Source: Paracoccaceae bacterium
GTDB taxonomy: Bacteria; Pseudomonadota; Alphaproteobacteria; Rhodobacterales; Rhodobacteraceae
Length of the DNA stretch: 34,046 nt
Assembly (NCBI GenBank): GCA_009924775.1
Contig: RFQY01000008.1
Coordinates: forward strand, 1 to 34,046
Direction: 5' to 3'
Made by a program: the position numbers and the translations under genes. Within the stretch, counting starts at the first letter, position 1; the number at the start of each line of letters is the position of its first letter. The notes under the pieces are model-generated. The model was not told the origin of the DNA, did not search any database, and saw only the letters and a program-made list of their open reading frames with translations. Shown in pieces: positions 23,950 through 31,464 of the stretch.

Positions 23950-24285
23950 CTATTCACAGAACAGATCATAGACCAGCTCAAGTATACGCTTTGGCCGGTC
24001 ATCTGCCAAACGGTAATAAATGGCCTTGCCATCGCGGCGGGGAATAACCAGCCCCTCAAGGCGCAACCGCGACAATTGCTGGCTAACAGCCGCTTGGCGG
24101 GCGGCCAGCAGCTCTTCTAGCTCGGTCACGGATTTTTCGCCCGACACCAGATGACACAAGATCATCAGCCGGCCTTCGTGGCTGACCGCTTTCAGGAAAT
24201 TTGACGCCGTCGTCGCGTTATCGACGATACGCTCCATTTCCGTGTCTGATATGCCTTTATCAAATACTGGAAGTGTCACTGGCAC
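23950..24285 (-). CDS. soxR: SoxR-like ArsR-family persulfide-responsive repressor
   Basis: The 111-residue winged-helix ArsR protein shows ASNFLKAVSHEGRLMILCHL (helix alpha2-3), KSVTELEELLAARQAAVSQQ (recognition helix region) and GKAIYYRLAD (wing). Cys 44 and Cys 110 (counting from GTG at 24285) are 66 residues apart, the spacing of the sensing pair in SqrR (41/107) and BigR (42/108), which form a tetrasulfide link with persulfide. Start is uncertain: GTG at 24285 or GTG at 24279, the latter placing a ggggga site at good spacing and the cysteines at 42/108. It is the expected repressor of the sox promoters nearby. Confidence 0.88.
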   Translation of the reverse strand: MPVTLPVFDKGISDTEMERIVDNATTASNFLKAVSHEGRLMILCHLVSGEKSVTELEELLAARQAAVSQQLSRLRLEGLVIPRRDGKAIYYRLADDRPKRILELVYDLFCE

Positions 24286-24294
24286 TGTCCCCCA

Positions 24295-24330
24295 CTTTGC
24301 GCCCCTTTTTAAAGGGGGTGCGGCGCAAAG
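24295..24330. other. Stable hairpin between soxS and soxR
   Basis: The 9-bp arms ctttgcgcc (24295-24303) and ggcgcaaag (24322-24330) pair, with an inner ccttt/aaagg stem. No T run follows on the minus strand, so it looks like an mRNA-stability or processing element that could set different soxS and soxR levels, more than a terminator. Confidence 0.6.
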
Positions 24331-24388
24331 AGCAACTCGTTCGCGACATCAGCGCTGCGAAAGAGTGCGGATGTGCCGCCATTGGGCC

Positions 24389-24757
24389 CTACCCTTGGCC
24401 GTTGTAACCTGCGCTTTCGCGCAGCAATTTTTCTAACATGCCCCAGAAAAAGTGATCGCCCGGGTGCCCTTCGATGCGGCCAATTTCGCGCCCGTCCGAT
24501 ACCAGCACAAACGTGGGCGTGAACAAAATGCGGCCCTTGTACTGAATGTCGCCGCCCAAGGTATCTTTGATGTCGACCATCCGCAAAGGTGCGAATTTTC
24601 CCATCTCGGTTTGCGGATAGGCGGGGCCAATTGTTTCCTTCCACGAAACGCAATAGCTGCAGCCTTGGCGTTCGACCATCACCAGCTCTAACGCGTCAGC
24701 GCGGCTGGCCAAAGCCCCCAGCCCGACGAGGGCAATAAAAAAAAAGCGCCTTAGCAT
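24389..24757 (-). CDS. soxS: SoxS periplasmic thioredoxin-like protein
   Basis: The 122-residue protein has a signal peptide (MLRRFFFIALVGLGALASRA, cleavage near residue 22) and a thioredoxin-like domain with CSYC (Cys 33 and 36), then FTPTFVLVSDG and a tail. In Paracoccus, SoxS keeps SoxY reactive by reducing its disulfide or removing adducts. The start at 24757 is chosen because a signal peptide begins there; no strong ribosome-binding site precedes it. It is the first gene of the minus-strand soxS-soxR-soxT unit, divergent from soxV across a 75-bp region with a likely SoxR site. Confidence 0.9.
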   Translation of the reverse strand: MLRRFFFIALVGLGALASRADALELVMVERQGCSYCVSWKETIGPAYPQTEMGKFAPLRMVDIKDTLGGDIQYKGRILFTPTFVLVSDGREIGRIEGHPGDHFFWGMLEKLLRESAGYNGQG

Positions 24758-24793
24758 GGAACACCCAATTGACGACCGTTGTATACAAAACAT

Positions 24794-24811
24794 AATCTGA
24801 ATATGTGAATT
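24794..24811. promoter_or_regulatory. Degenerate SoxR operator in the soxS-soxV intergenic region
   Basis: AATCTGAATATGTGAATT aligns with the perfect 18-bp palindrome upstream of soxX at 12 of 18 positions, with the right half TGTGAATT identical. SoxR of Paracoccus is known to bind the soxS-soxV and soxW-soxX regions; this site fits the first. A TTGATCAA lies just after it. Confidence 0.55.
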
Positions 24812-24832
24812 GATCAAGGAGTGCCGCGCGCC

Positions 24833-25567
24833 ATGGACGTTACTTTCGCCGGGGCTGCCTTTGCGGGTTTTCTAGCCTTCTTCACGCCCTGCATCCTGCC
24901 GATGGTGCCCTTTTACCTAAGCTACATGGCAGGGCTGTCGATGGCCGAGTTGCGCGGCGAGGGCCAGATTGCAGCAGGCGCGCAGCGGCGTTTGGCGCTG
25001 TCTTCGGTCGCATTTGCGCTGGGGGTGACGACCATTTTCATGCTGATGGGCATGGGCGCCACCGCGTTGGGGCAGGTGTTTCGCGACTGGTTCGATGTGC
25101 TGCGATACGCGGCGGCGGCGCTGATTTTCGTGTTTGGTCTGCATTTCCTTGGGCTTATTCGCATCGGCCTGTTTTACCGCGAGGCCAAGCTGCAATCAAA
25201 GCTGGATCCCAGCTCGGTGGTTGGCGCCTATGTGATGGGGCTTGCCTTTGGTTTCGGCTGGAGCGCCTGCGTGGGCCCCGTTTTGGCAACGATTCTGATG
25301 ATCGCCAGCGGTATGGGCGATATTTGGCGGGGCGGGCTGCTGCTGGCGCTGTTTGGCTTGGGCATGACCGCGCCTTTCGTGGTGGCGGCGCTGTTTGCGC
25401 GCCCGTTTTTGGACTGGATGCAGCGCAACCGCAAATATCAACCTTATGTTGAAAAAGCGCTGGGCGTGATGATGATTGTCTTTGCGCTGCTCATCGCGAC
25501 GGGCACTGTAAACGAATTGGCAAATTGGATGATCGAAACATTCCCCATCTTTGCGCAAATCGGTTGA
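24833..25567 (+). CDS. soxV: SoxV CcdA-family electron transporter
   Basis: The 244-residue inner-membrane protein has six predicted helices and the two redox cysteines of the CcdA/DsbD family (TPCILP, Cys 20, and SACVGP, Cys 146). It moves electrons from cytoplasmic thioredoxin across the membrane to SoxW, and from there to the sulfur-oxidising complex. I chose ATG 24833; the GTG at 24821 overlaps the aaggag ribosome-binding site, so is unlikely. It is the first gene of the plus-strand soxVW unit. Confidence 0.92.
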   Translation: MDVTFAGAAFAGFLAFFTPCILPMVPFYLSYMAGLSMAELRGEGQIAAGAQRRLALSSVAFALGVTTIFMLMGMGATALGQVFRDWFDVLRYAAAALIFVFGLHFLGLIRIGLFYREAKLQSKLDPSSVVGAYVMGLAFGFGWSACVGPVLATILMIASGMGDIWRGGLLLALFGLGMTAPFVVAALFARPFLDWMQRNRKYQPYVEKALGVMMIVFALLIATGTVNELANWMIETFPIFAQIG

Positions 25568-25592
25568 GGCAAAGCGGGGCAGGGAGGGTGTT

Positions 25593-26171
25593 ATGAAACA
25601 TTGGGTTATGGGTTTGGCCGCAGCTGTATTGGCGTTTCCGCTATTGGCGGCCGAGGTGGATGGCGATGGCCTGCACGTCGAGCCATGGATTCGCGATACG
25701 TTCAAAGACTTGCAAGAAGACTTGGCCGAAGCCCGCGCCGAGGGCAAAAGGCTAGCGATTTTTGTCGAACAAAAGGGCTGTATTTACTGCAGCAAAATGC
25801 ACACCGAGGTTTATTCAAACGAAACCATTGCCGACTATATCGAAGAGAATTTTTTCGTGGTTCGGTTGAATTTGCATGGCGCAACCGAGGCCACCGATAC
25901 CGATGGCGAAGCGATGGCAGAAAAGGATTTAGCCCGCAAATGGGGCATTTTGTTCACGCCAACCGTGGTTTTCTTGCCCGAAGAGGTGCCCGAAGACACG
26001 CCTGCCATTCGGGCGGCCGTGGCGGTGATGCCGGGCGCCTTTGGCAAGCAGACCACGCTGGATATGTACACTTGGGTAAAGGAAGAGCGGTATGCGATTG
26101 AAAACGGTGAAGATTTTCAGCGCTACCATGCCCGCCGCATTGCCGAACGCCAAGCGGCGGGGGGCAATTGA
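25593..26171 (+). CDS. soxW: SoxW periplasmic thioredoxin
   Basis: The 192-residue protein has a short signal peptide (MKHWVMGLAAAVLAFPLLAA) and a thioredoxin-like domain with CIYC (Cys 63 and 66), then FTPTVVFLPEEVPED. It accepts electrons from SoxV. An agggagg ribosome-binding site precedes the ATG at 25593. It lies 25 bp after soxV. Confidence 0.92.
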   Translation: MKHWVMGLAAAVLAFPLLAAEVDGDGLHVEPWIRDTFKDLQEDLAEARAEGKRLAIFVEQKGCIYCSKMHTEVYSNETIADYIEENFFVVRLNLHGATEATDTDGEAMAEKDLARKWGILFTPTVVFLPEEVPEDTPAIRAAVAVMPGAFGKQTTLDMYTWVKEERYAIENGEDFQRYHARRIAERQAAGGN

Positions 26172-26192
26172 GGCAAATTTGACCAAATCAAT

Positions 26193-26210
26193 AATTCACA
26201 ATTGTGAATT
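26193..26210. promoter_or_regulatory. Palindromic SoxR operator upstream of soxX
   Basis: AATTCACAATTGTGAATT is an exact 18-bp palindrome and fits ATTC-N8-GAAT, the operator pattern I recall for SqrR. It lies 82 bp before the soxX start, in the soxW-soxX gap where SoxR is known to bind in Paracoccus. It is the best operator in the window. Confidence 0.85.
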
Positions 26211-26248
26211 TGATGTTGCCATACAGGGCATTCGTGCTCTACGGTATA

Positions 26249-26262
26249 CCGAGCTAACTCGG
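26249..26262 (+). other. Leader hairpin before soxX
   Basis: The 5-bp stem ccgag/ctcgg (26249-26253, 26258-26262) has an outer tcgtg/cacga pair (26232-26236, 26264-26268). It is immediately upstream of the soxX ribosome-binding site and could affect translation or mRNA stability. Confidence 0.35.
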
Positions 26263-26291
26263 TCACGAGAACTGAAGCCATGGGAGGAATC

Positions 26292-26762
26292 ATGAAGGTT
26301 TATGCACTGACACTGGCGGCAACGCTGGCAGCTGGAGCAGCGTTTGCAGGCGAGGTGGCACCCGCCGATGTGGTATTCAACGAAGACGGCGCCATTGTCG
26401 CTTCGTTGACCGGCGTCGAGGGCAACCCTGCCGAAGGCGCCAAGGTGATGACGAATCGCGGGCTGGGCAATTGCGTGGCCTGCCACGAAGTCAGCGCGCT
26501 GAACAATGCACCGTTCCACGGCAATGTGGGCCCGTCGCTGGATGGCGTGGGCGACCGGTGGAGCGCGGCAGAGCTGCGCAGCATCATTGTGAACGCGAAA
26601 GTCATGTACGAAGGCACTGTGATGCCCTCGTTCTACCGCGTGAGCGGCTTTTACCGCCCGGGTGACGGGTATACCGGCAAAGCCGCAACCGAAATTGCAC
26701 CGCTGCTGACTGCGCAGCAGGTGGAAGATGTTGTCGCGTTTTTGGGCACTCTGAAAGAGTGA
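26292..26762 (+). CDS. soxX: SoxX monohaem cytochrome c
   Basis: The 156-residue periplasmic protein has a Sec signal (cleavage near AFA-G, residue 19) and one haem site CVACH (61-65), with the distal Met in TVMPSF (about 111). It pairs with SoxA in the SoxAX complex that couples thiosulfate to SoxY and passes electrons on. The C-terminal helix AQQVEDVVAFLGTLKE is typical. A ggagg site precedes the ATG at 26292. Its partner soxA in this window is broken. Confidence 0.95.
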   Translation: MKVYALTLAATLAAGAAFAGEVAPADVVFNEDGAIVASLTGVEGNPAEGAKVMTNRGLGNCVACHEVSALNNAPFHGNVGPSLDGVGDRWSAAELRSIIVNAKVMYEGTVMPSFYRVSGFYRPGDGYTGKAATEIAPLLTAQQVEDVVAFLGTLKE

Positions 26763-26795
26763 TCAAGGCGCAACAGAGTAACTAAGGAGATAGAA

Positions 26796-27212
26796 ATGGA
26801 TTTCACAAGACGTGAGACGCTAGCGCTGGGTGCTGGTGCTGTTGCTCTGACAGTGCTGCCGTTCCGCGTGAACGCAGCGGCTGAAGATGCAATTGCCGCA
26901 TTTACTGGTGGTGCAGCTGTCGCCGATGGCGGCGTCAACCTGACCGCCCCTGAAATTGCAGAAAACGGTAACACCGTGCCGATCAGCGTATCGGCAGAAG
27001 GCGCGACCGTGATCATGCTGCTGGCAGCTGGCAACCCCACACCCGGTGTGGCCACCTACAACTTTGGCGAATTGGCGGGTAGCGCTTCGGCCTCGACCCG
27101 TATTCGTTTGGCCGGCACCCAAGACGTGGTTGCCGTTGCCAAAATGGCAGACGGCTCGTTCGCGCAGGCCCGCTCGACGGTGAAAGTCACCATCGGCGGC
27201 TGCGGCGGCTAA
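26796..27212 (+). CDS. soxY: SoxY carrier subunit
   Basis: SoxY is the carrier that holds the sulfur substrate on the Cys of its C-terminal GGCGG, visible here as VKVTIGGCGG. The 138-residue precursor has a twin-arginine signal (MDFTRRETLALGAGA). The mature domain is small and beta-rich. An aaggag site precedes the ATG. It is followed by soxZ, and the YZ heterodimer is the substrate of SoxAX, SoxB and SoxCD. Confidence 0.95.
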   Translation: MDFTRRETLALGAGAVALTVLPFRVNAAAEDAIAAFTGGAAVADGGVNLTAPEIAENGNTVPISVSAEGATVIMLLAAGNPTPGVATYNFGELAGSASASTRIRLAGTQDVVAVAKMADGSFAQARSTVKVTIGGCGG

Positions 27213-27237
27213 TCGGAATTCCACAGGAGATACTAAC

Positions 27238-27567
27238 ATGGCAGACGGTGTAAAACCCCGCGTCAAAGCCCCTAAATCGGCCAGCGCCGGTGAAGTGGTC
27301 GTGCTGAAAACTTTGATCAGCCACAACATGGAATCGGGCCAGCGCAAAGATAAATCGGGCAACCCGATCCCGCGCTCGATCATCAATCGCTTTACGTGCG
27401 AATTTAATGGCACTTCTGTGATTGACGTGCAGATGGAGCCGGCGATTTCCACGAACCCCTATTTTGAGTTCGAGGCAAAAATCCCGGAAGGGGGCAATCT
27501 GAAGTTCACTTGGTACGACGACGACGGCTCGGTCTATGAAGAAACCAAGTCGATCAAGGTCGGCTGA
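27238..27567 (+). CDS. soxZ: SoxZ, SoxY partner
   Basis: The 109-residue SoxZ has no signal peptide and is co-exported with SoxY by the Tat pathway. Family blocks are KSASAGEVVVLKTLISHNME and IINRFTCEFNGTSVID, ending in LKFTWYDDDGSVYEETKSIK. A strong cacaggag ribosome-binding site is 25 bp after soxY. Confidence 0.95.
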   Translation: MADGVKPRVKAPKSASAGEVVVLKTLISHNMESGQRKDKSGNPIPRSIINRFTCEFNGTSVIDVQMEPAISTNPYFEFEAKIPEGGNLKFTWYDDDGSVYEETKSIKVG

Positions 27568-27583
27568 TCCAAAAATACAGGCA

Positions 27584-27609
27584 GCCCGCCCCTACAATGG
27601 GGGCAGGGC
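27584..27609 (+). other. Hairpin between soxZ and soxA
   Basis: Arms gcccgcccc (27584-27592) and ggggcagggc (27600-27609) pair with one bulged A around a 7-base loop, with no T run. It could protect the soxYZ message, giving more SoxYZ than downstream proteins. Confidence 0.55.
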
Positions 27610-27628
27610 CACCCAAGGGAGGACGCTT

Positions 27629-28340
27629 ATGAAATTCAAAGCTTTGACAGCGGTTGCAGCGCTGATGGTCACGATCCCGGCTATCACACTTGCAGACCCC
27701 GATGATGATACGCTGGTGTTGAACGGCGAGACTGAGATGGTCACAAAGGTGGCTGCGCCCGCGCATATGGCCGAAACCGGTGTTGATACTGTGATGTCGG
27801 GCTGGCATTTCCGTAATGACGACACCCAGGCCATGCAGACCGATGATTTCGACAACCCCGGCATGCTGGCGGTAGAGGCGGCGATCGAGGCATGGAATAC
27901 GGTGGAAGGTGAAGCAGGCAAATCCTGCGCTAGTTGCCATGGCGCCGCGGAAGACAGCATGAAGGGTATCCGTGCGGTTTATCCCAAATGGAACGAAACC
28001 GCTGGTGAATTGCGCACCTTGGCCATGCAGGTCAACGATTGCCGCACCAACCAGATGAAGGCAGAGCCATACAAATACACTTCGGGCCCCATGGCTGCGA
28101 TGGAAGCACTGATTTCGGTACAGTCGCGCGGCATGCCGGTTAATGTGGCCATTGATGGCCCCGTTCAGGCAATGTGGGAAAAAGGCAAAGAGATGTATTA
28201 TGCCCCGTTTCAAAGGCTGCGTGCGTGACACCCGCGCCGAAACCTACAAGCCCGGCAGCGAAGAGTTCATCGCGCTAGAGCTGTATGTCGCCTCGCGCGG
28301 CAATGGCCTCAGCGTCGAAGGCCCCTCGGTTCGCAACTAA
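27629..28340 (+). pseudogene. soxA: soxA, broken: second haem region missing and frame shifted
   Basis: The first frame runs 27629-28228 (199 residues): a Sec signal (to about 22), SCASCH (99-104) as first haem site, and AMWEKGKEMYY (181-191), then YAPFQRLRA and a premature TGA at 28226. The conserved end of SoxA continues in another frame, from about 28200 to TAA at 28340, with RFKGCVRDTRAETYKPGS (holding the catalytic Cys ligand) and ASRGNGLSVEGPSVRN. In intact family members these two parts are joined by about 45-50 residues with the second, catalytic haem motif CxxCH; nothing of it is here. Removing one C from CCCC at 28203-28206 puts both parts in one frame, as GKEMYYARFKGC. The retained haem is the one dispensable in some SoxA types. 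Either a natural deletion or a sequence error. Confidence 0.9.
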
Positions 28341-28352
28341 CTTATAGCTTCG

Positions 28353-28384
28353 CCCGCGCTGGTTTTGCACCGGCGCGGGTTTTT
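28353..28384 (+). terminator. Intrinsic terminator after soxA
   Basis: The arms cccgcgctgg (28353-28362) and ccggcgcggg (28370-28379) pair with one G-U, leading into TTTTT (28380-28384). It separates soxXYZA from soxBCD, so soxB needs its own promoter or read-through. Confidence 0.85.
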
Positions 28385-28396
28385 CACTTAAAACAA

Positions 28397-28430
28397 ATTC
28401 ACATATGCGCATCTGTTCTCCGCGTATGTG
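28397..28430. promoter_or_regulatory. Candidate third SoxR-like site and inverted repeat upstream of soxB
   Basis: ATTCACATATGCGCAT (28397-28412) fits ATTC-N8-GCAT; 12 of 16 bases match the soxX palindrome core, with left half AATTCACA identical. It overlaps an inverted repeat, cacatatgcg (28400-28409) and cgcgtatgtg (28421-28430), 9 of 10 bases complementary. It lies between the terminator and soxB. Confidence 0.45.
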
Positions 28431-28455
28431 TGAGCAACACAAAGAGAGACACCGC

Positions 28456-30153
28456 ATGATCTCGCGTCGCGATTTTCTTCAGGTTTCCATGGCCGCATCT
28501 GCCATGTTGGGGGCCTCGGGTTTTAGCAATTGGTCAAAGTTGGCTGCGCAACAGGCCCTGACCCAGGACCAATTGCTAGAGTTTGATACATTCGGCAATG
28601 TCTCTTTGATCCACGTTACCGACATCCACGCCCAGCTAAAGCCGATCTATTTCCGCGAACCCGAGGTCAATATCGGCGTGGGCGAGAACCGCGGCGCGGT
28701 GCCCCATGTGACGGGCGCCGATTTCCGTAAGCTTTACGGCATCGCCGATGGCAGCCCCAGCGCCTATGCGCTGAGCTATAATGATTTTTCGGCTCTGGCC
28801 CAAACCTATGGCCGGGTCGGCGGTTTGGATCGTGTGGCCACGGTTGTGAATGCTATTCGCGCCGCCCGCCCCGATGCGCTGCTGCTGGATGGTGGCGATA
28901 CATGGCACGGCTCTTACACATGCTATCATTCGCAAGGCCAAGACATGGTGAACACCATGCAATTGCTTAAACCCGAGGCGATGACCTTCCATTGGGAATT
29001 CACGCTGGGCCAAGAGCGGGTGCGCGAATTGGTGGAACAATCGCCCTTTGCCATGCTGGGGCAGAATATTTTTAACGCGGAATGGGATGAGCCCGCCGAA
29101 GAATTCAAACCCTACGAATTCTTTGAACGTGGTGGCGCCAAGATTGCGGTTATCGGGCAGGCCTTCCCCTATATGCCCATCGCCAACCCGGGCTGGATGT
29201 TCCCTGATTTCTCGTTCGGGATCCGCGATCAGCGCATGCAAGAGATGGTAGACGAGGTGCGCGCCGCCGGTGCAGATCTGGTGGTTGTCTTGTCGCATAA
29301 CGGCTTTGACGTGGATAAGAAAATGGCGGGCCGTGTCACGGGTATCGATGTTATCTTGTCGGGCCACACCCATGATGCCCTGCCCGAGCCGGTTTTGGTG
29401 GGTGAAACCATCATCGTGGCCTCTGGGTCGAACGGCAAATTCGTCAGCCGCGTTGATTTGGACGTGCGCGATGGCCGGATGATGGGCTTCCGCCACAAGC
29501 TGATCCCGATTTTCTCGGATGTGATCACCCCCGATGCCGAAATGGCCGCCGCCATCGAGGCCGAGCGCGCGCCCTACAAAACCGCCATGGAAGAGGTGAT
29601 TGGCCAAACCGACAGCCTGCTGTACCGCCGCGGCAATTTCAACGGCTCGTGGGACGACCTGATTTGCGACGCGCTGATCAGCGAACGTGACGCCGATATC
29701 GCCATGTCGCCGGGCGTGCGTTGGGGGCCATCGGTTTTGCCGGGTCAGGACATCACCCGCGAAGATATTTGGAACGCCACCTCGATGACCTACGGCAAGG
29801 CCTATCGCACGGAAATGACTGGTGAATTCATCCATGTGATCATGGAAGACGTGGCCGACAACCTGTTCAACCCCGACCCCTATTACCAGCAGGGCGGCGA
29901 CATGGTGCGCGTGGGTGGCATGGGCTACCGGATCGACGTGAACAAAAAACAGGGCGAGCGCATCACCAATCTAACCTTGCTGCGCACCGGCGAACAGATT
30001 GACCCGGCCAAAACCTATGTGGTCGCAGGCTGGGCCAGCGTGAACGAGGGCACCGAGGGCCCACAAATTTGGGATGTGGTGGAAAATCATATCCGCCAGA
30101 AGGGCACCGTAACCGTTGCCCCGAACACCAGTGTCGAGGTGGTGGGGGCCTAA
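28456..30153 (+). CDS. soxB: SoxB thiosulfohydrolase
   Basis: The 565-residue periplasmic dimanganese enzyme removes sulfate from SoxY-bound sulfonate. It is a 5'-nucleotidase-type metallophosphoesterase: HVTDIHAQ (Asp 56, His 58), LLLDGGDTWHGS (Asp 148), the SoxB-type HWEFTLG (about 179-185, replacing GNHE), SHNGFD (His 281) and SGHTHD (His 304, 306). A twin-arginine signal (SRRDFLQVSMAAS) begins it. The C-terminal domain ends normally. The ATG at 28456 is chosen because the Tat signal begins there. The gene follows a terminator and a candidate SoxR-like site. Confidence 0.97.
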   Translation: MISRRDFLQVSMAASAMLGASGFSNWSKLAAQQALTQDQLLEFDTFGNVSLIHVTDIHAQLKPIYFREPEVNIGVGENRGAVPHVTGADFRKLYGIADGSPSAYALSYNDFSALAQTYGRVGGLDRVATVVNAIRAARPDALLLDGGDTWHGSYTCYHSQGQDMVNTMQLLKPEAMTFHWEFTLGQERVRELVEQSPFAMLGQNIFNAEWDEPAEEFKPYEFFERGGAKIAVIGQAFPYMPIANPGWMFPDFSFGIRDQRMQEMVDEVRAAGADLVVVLSHNGFDVDKKMAGRVTGIDVILSGHTHDALPEPVLVGETIIVASGSNGKFVSRVDLDVRDGRMMGFRHKLIPIFSDVITPDAEMAAAIEAERAPYKTAMEEVIGQTDSLLYRRGNFNGSWDDLICDALISERDADIAMSPGVRWGPSVLPGQDITREDIWNATSMTYGKAYRTEMTGEFIHVIMEDVADNLFNPDPYYQQGGDMVRVGGMGYRIDVNKKQGERITNLTLLRTGEQIDPAKTYVVAGWASVNEGTEGPQIWDVVENHIRQKGTVTVAPNTSVEVVGA

Positions 30154-30180
30154 CCCCGCCGACTTGGAAGGAGAGAAACA

Positions 30181-31464
30181 ATGACCACAGAGAACAAGGG
30201 CAAAGGCACCTCGCGCCGCTCGTTCCTGACCGGGGCCGCTGCCATGGGCGCGGGCGCGGTTACAGCGACGGTTGCAAAAGGGGCCGGGCCAGACCCGCTG
30301 ATCGCAGAAAAACAAGCTTGGGCTATGGCCACGGGCGATGGTGTGGATGCCACCCCCTATGGCCTGCCGATCCGCTTTGAAAGCGATGTTGTGCGTCGCA
30401 ATGTGGAATGGCTGACGGCTGATACGATCAGCTCGATCAACTTTACGCCCATTCACGCGCTGGATGGCACGATCACACCGCAGGGCTGCGCCTTTGAACG
30501 CCACCATTCTGGTGCCATCGAACTGGCCAAAGAAGATTATCGCTTGATGATCAATGGCTTGGTAGATACCCCGCTGGTATTTTCCTATGCCGATCTAGAG
30601 CGTTTCCCGCGCGTCACTCGCACCTATTTCTGCGAATGTGCCGCAAATACGGGTATGGAATGGGCGGGCGCCCAGCTGAACGGCGCACAATTCACGCATG
30701 GTATGATCCACAACATGGAATATACCGGCGTCACCCTGCGCACCCTGCTGGAAGAGGCAGGCTTGGGCGCGGCTGGCGATCTGGCCGATAAATGGGTGTA
30801 TGTCGAAGGCGCCGATGCCTCGTCGAATGGCCGCTCGATCCCCATGGAAAAGGCGCTGGATGACGTACTGGTGGCCTTCAAAGCCAATGGCGAGGCGCTG
30901 CGCAAAGAGCATGGCTACCCCGTGCGCCTGGTTGTGCCGGGCTGGGAAGGCAACATGTGGGTTAAATGGCTGCGCCGCATCGAAGTGACCGCGCAAGCCA
31001 TTGAAAGCCGTGAAGAAACCTCGAAATATACCGACACGCTGGCCAATGGTGTCAGCCGCAAATGGACATGGGTGATGGATGCAAAATCTGTCATCACCTC
31101 GCCCAGCCCGCAGGCCCCCATCACCCATGGCCATGGCCCATTGGTGATTACCGGGCTGGCATGGTCTGGCCGTGGCGCCATTACGGGCGTAGATATCTCG
31201 CTGGATGGTGGCAAGAATTGGCAAAAGGCACGTCTTGCGGCCGATGGCCAAGACAAGGCGCTGACCCGCTTTTATTTGGATATCAACTGGCAGGGTGAAG
31301 ACATGTTGCTGCAATCGCGCGCGCATGATTCCACCGGCTATGTGCAGCCCTCGAAAGCGCAGCTGCGCGAAGTGCGCGGGTTGAACTCGATCTACCACAA
31401 CAACTGCATCCAAACCTGGCATGTATACCCGACCGGGGAGGCTGAAAATGTCGAAGTATCGTAA
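30181..31464 (+). CDS. soxC: SoxC, molybdoprotein of sulfane dehydrogenase
   Basis: SoxC is the molybdenum subunit of Sox(CD)2, which oxidises the sulfane sulfur on SoxY. The 427-residue precursor has a Tat signal (TSRRSFLTGAAAMGAG) and a sulfite-oxidase-type Mo-cofactor domain with the Mo-ligating Cys in FCECAANTGMEW (Cys 153; Cys 151 is an extra neighbour). A C-terminal dimerisation domain (LVITGLAWSGRGAITGVDIS) follows. A ggaagg site precedes the ATG. Its end overlaps soxD by 17 bp. Confidence 0.96.
   Translation: MTTENKGKGTSRRSFLTGAAAMGAGAVTATVAKGAGPDPLIAEKQAWAMATGDGVDATPYGLPIRFESDVVRRNVEWLTADTISSINFTPIHALDGTITPQGCAFERHHSGAIELAKEDYRLMINGLVDTPLVFSYADLERFPRVTRTYFCECAANTGMEWAGAQLNGAQFTHGMIHNMEYTGVTLRTLLEEAGLGAAGDLADKWVYVEGADASSNGRSIPMEKALDDVLVAFKANGEALRKEHGYPVRLVVPGWEGNMWVKWLRRIEVTAQAIESREETSKYTDTLANGVSRKWTWVMDAKSVITSPSPQAPITHGHGPLVITGLAWSGRGAITGVDISLDGGKNWQKARLAADGQDKALTRFYLDINWQGEDMLLQSRAHDSTGYVQPSKAQLREVRGLNSIYHNNCIQTWHVYPTGEAENVEVS

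Noticed and set aside
24810-24818. TTGATCAA near soxV as an FNR box
   Set aside because: It lacks the 4-base spacer of TTGAT-N4-ATCAA; only an 8-bp palindrome remains.
28190-28228. Programmed frameshift at CCCC in soxA
   Set aside because: A shift would restore the frame but not the missing second haem segment, so a functional recoded SoxA is unlikely.
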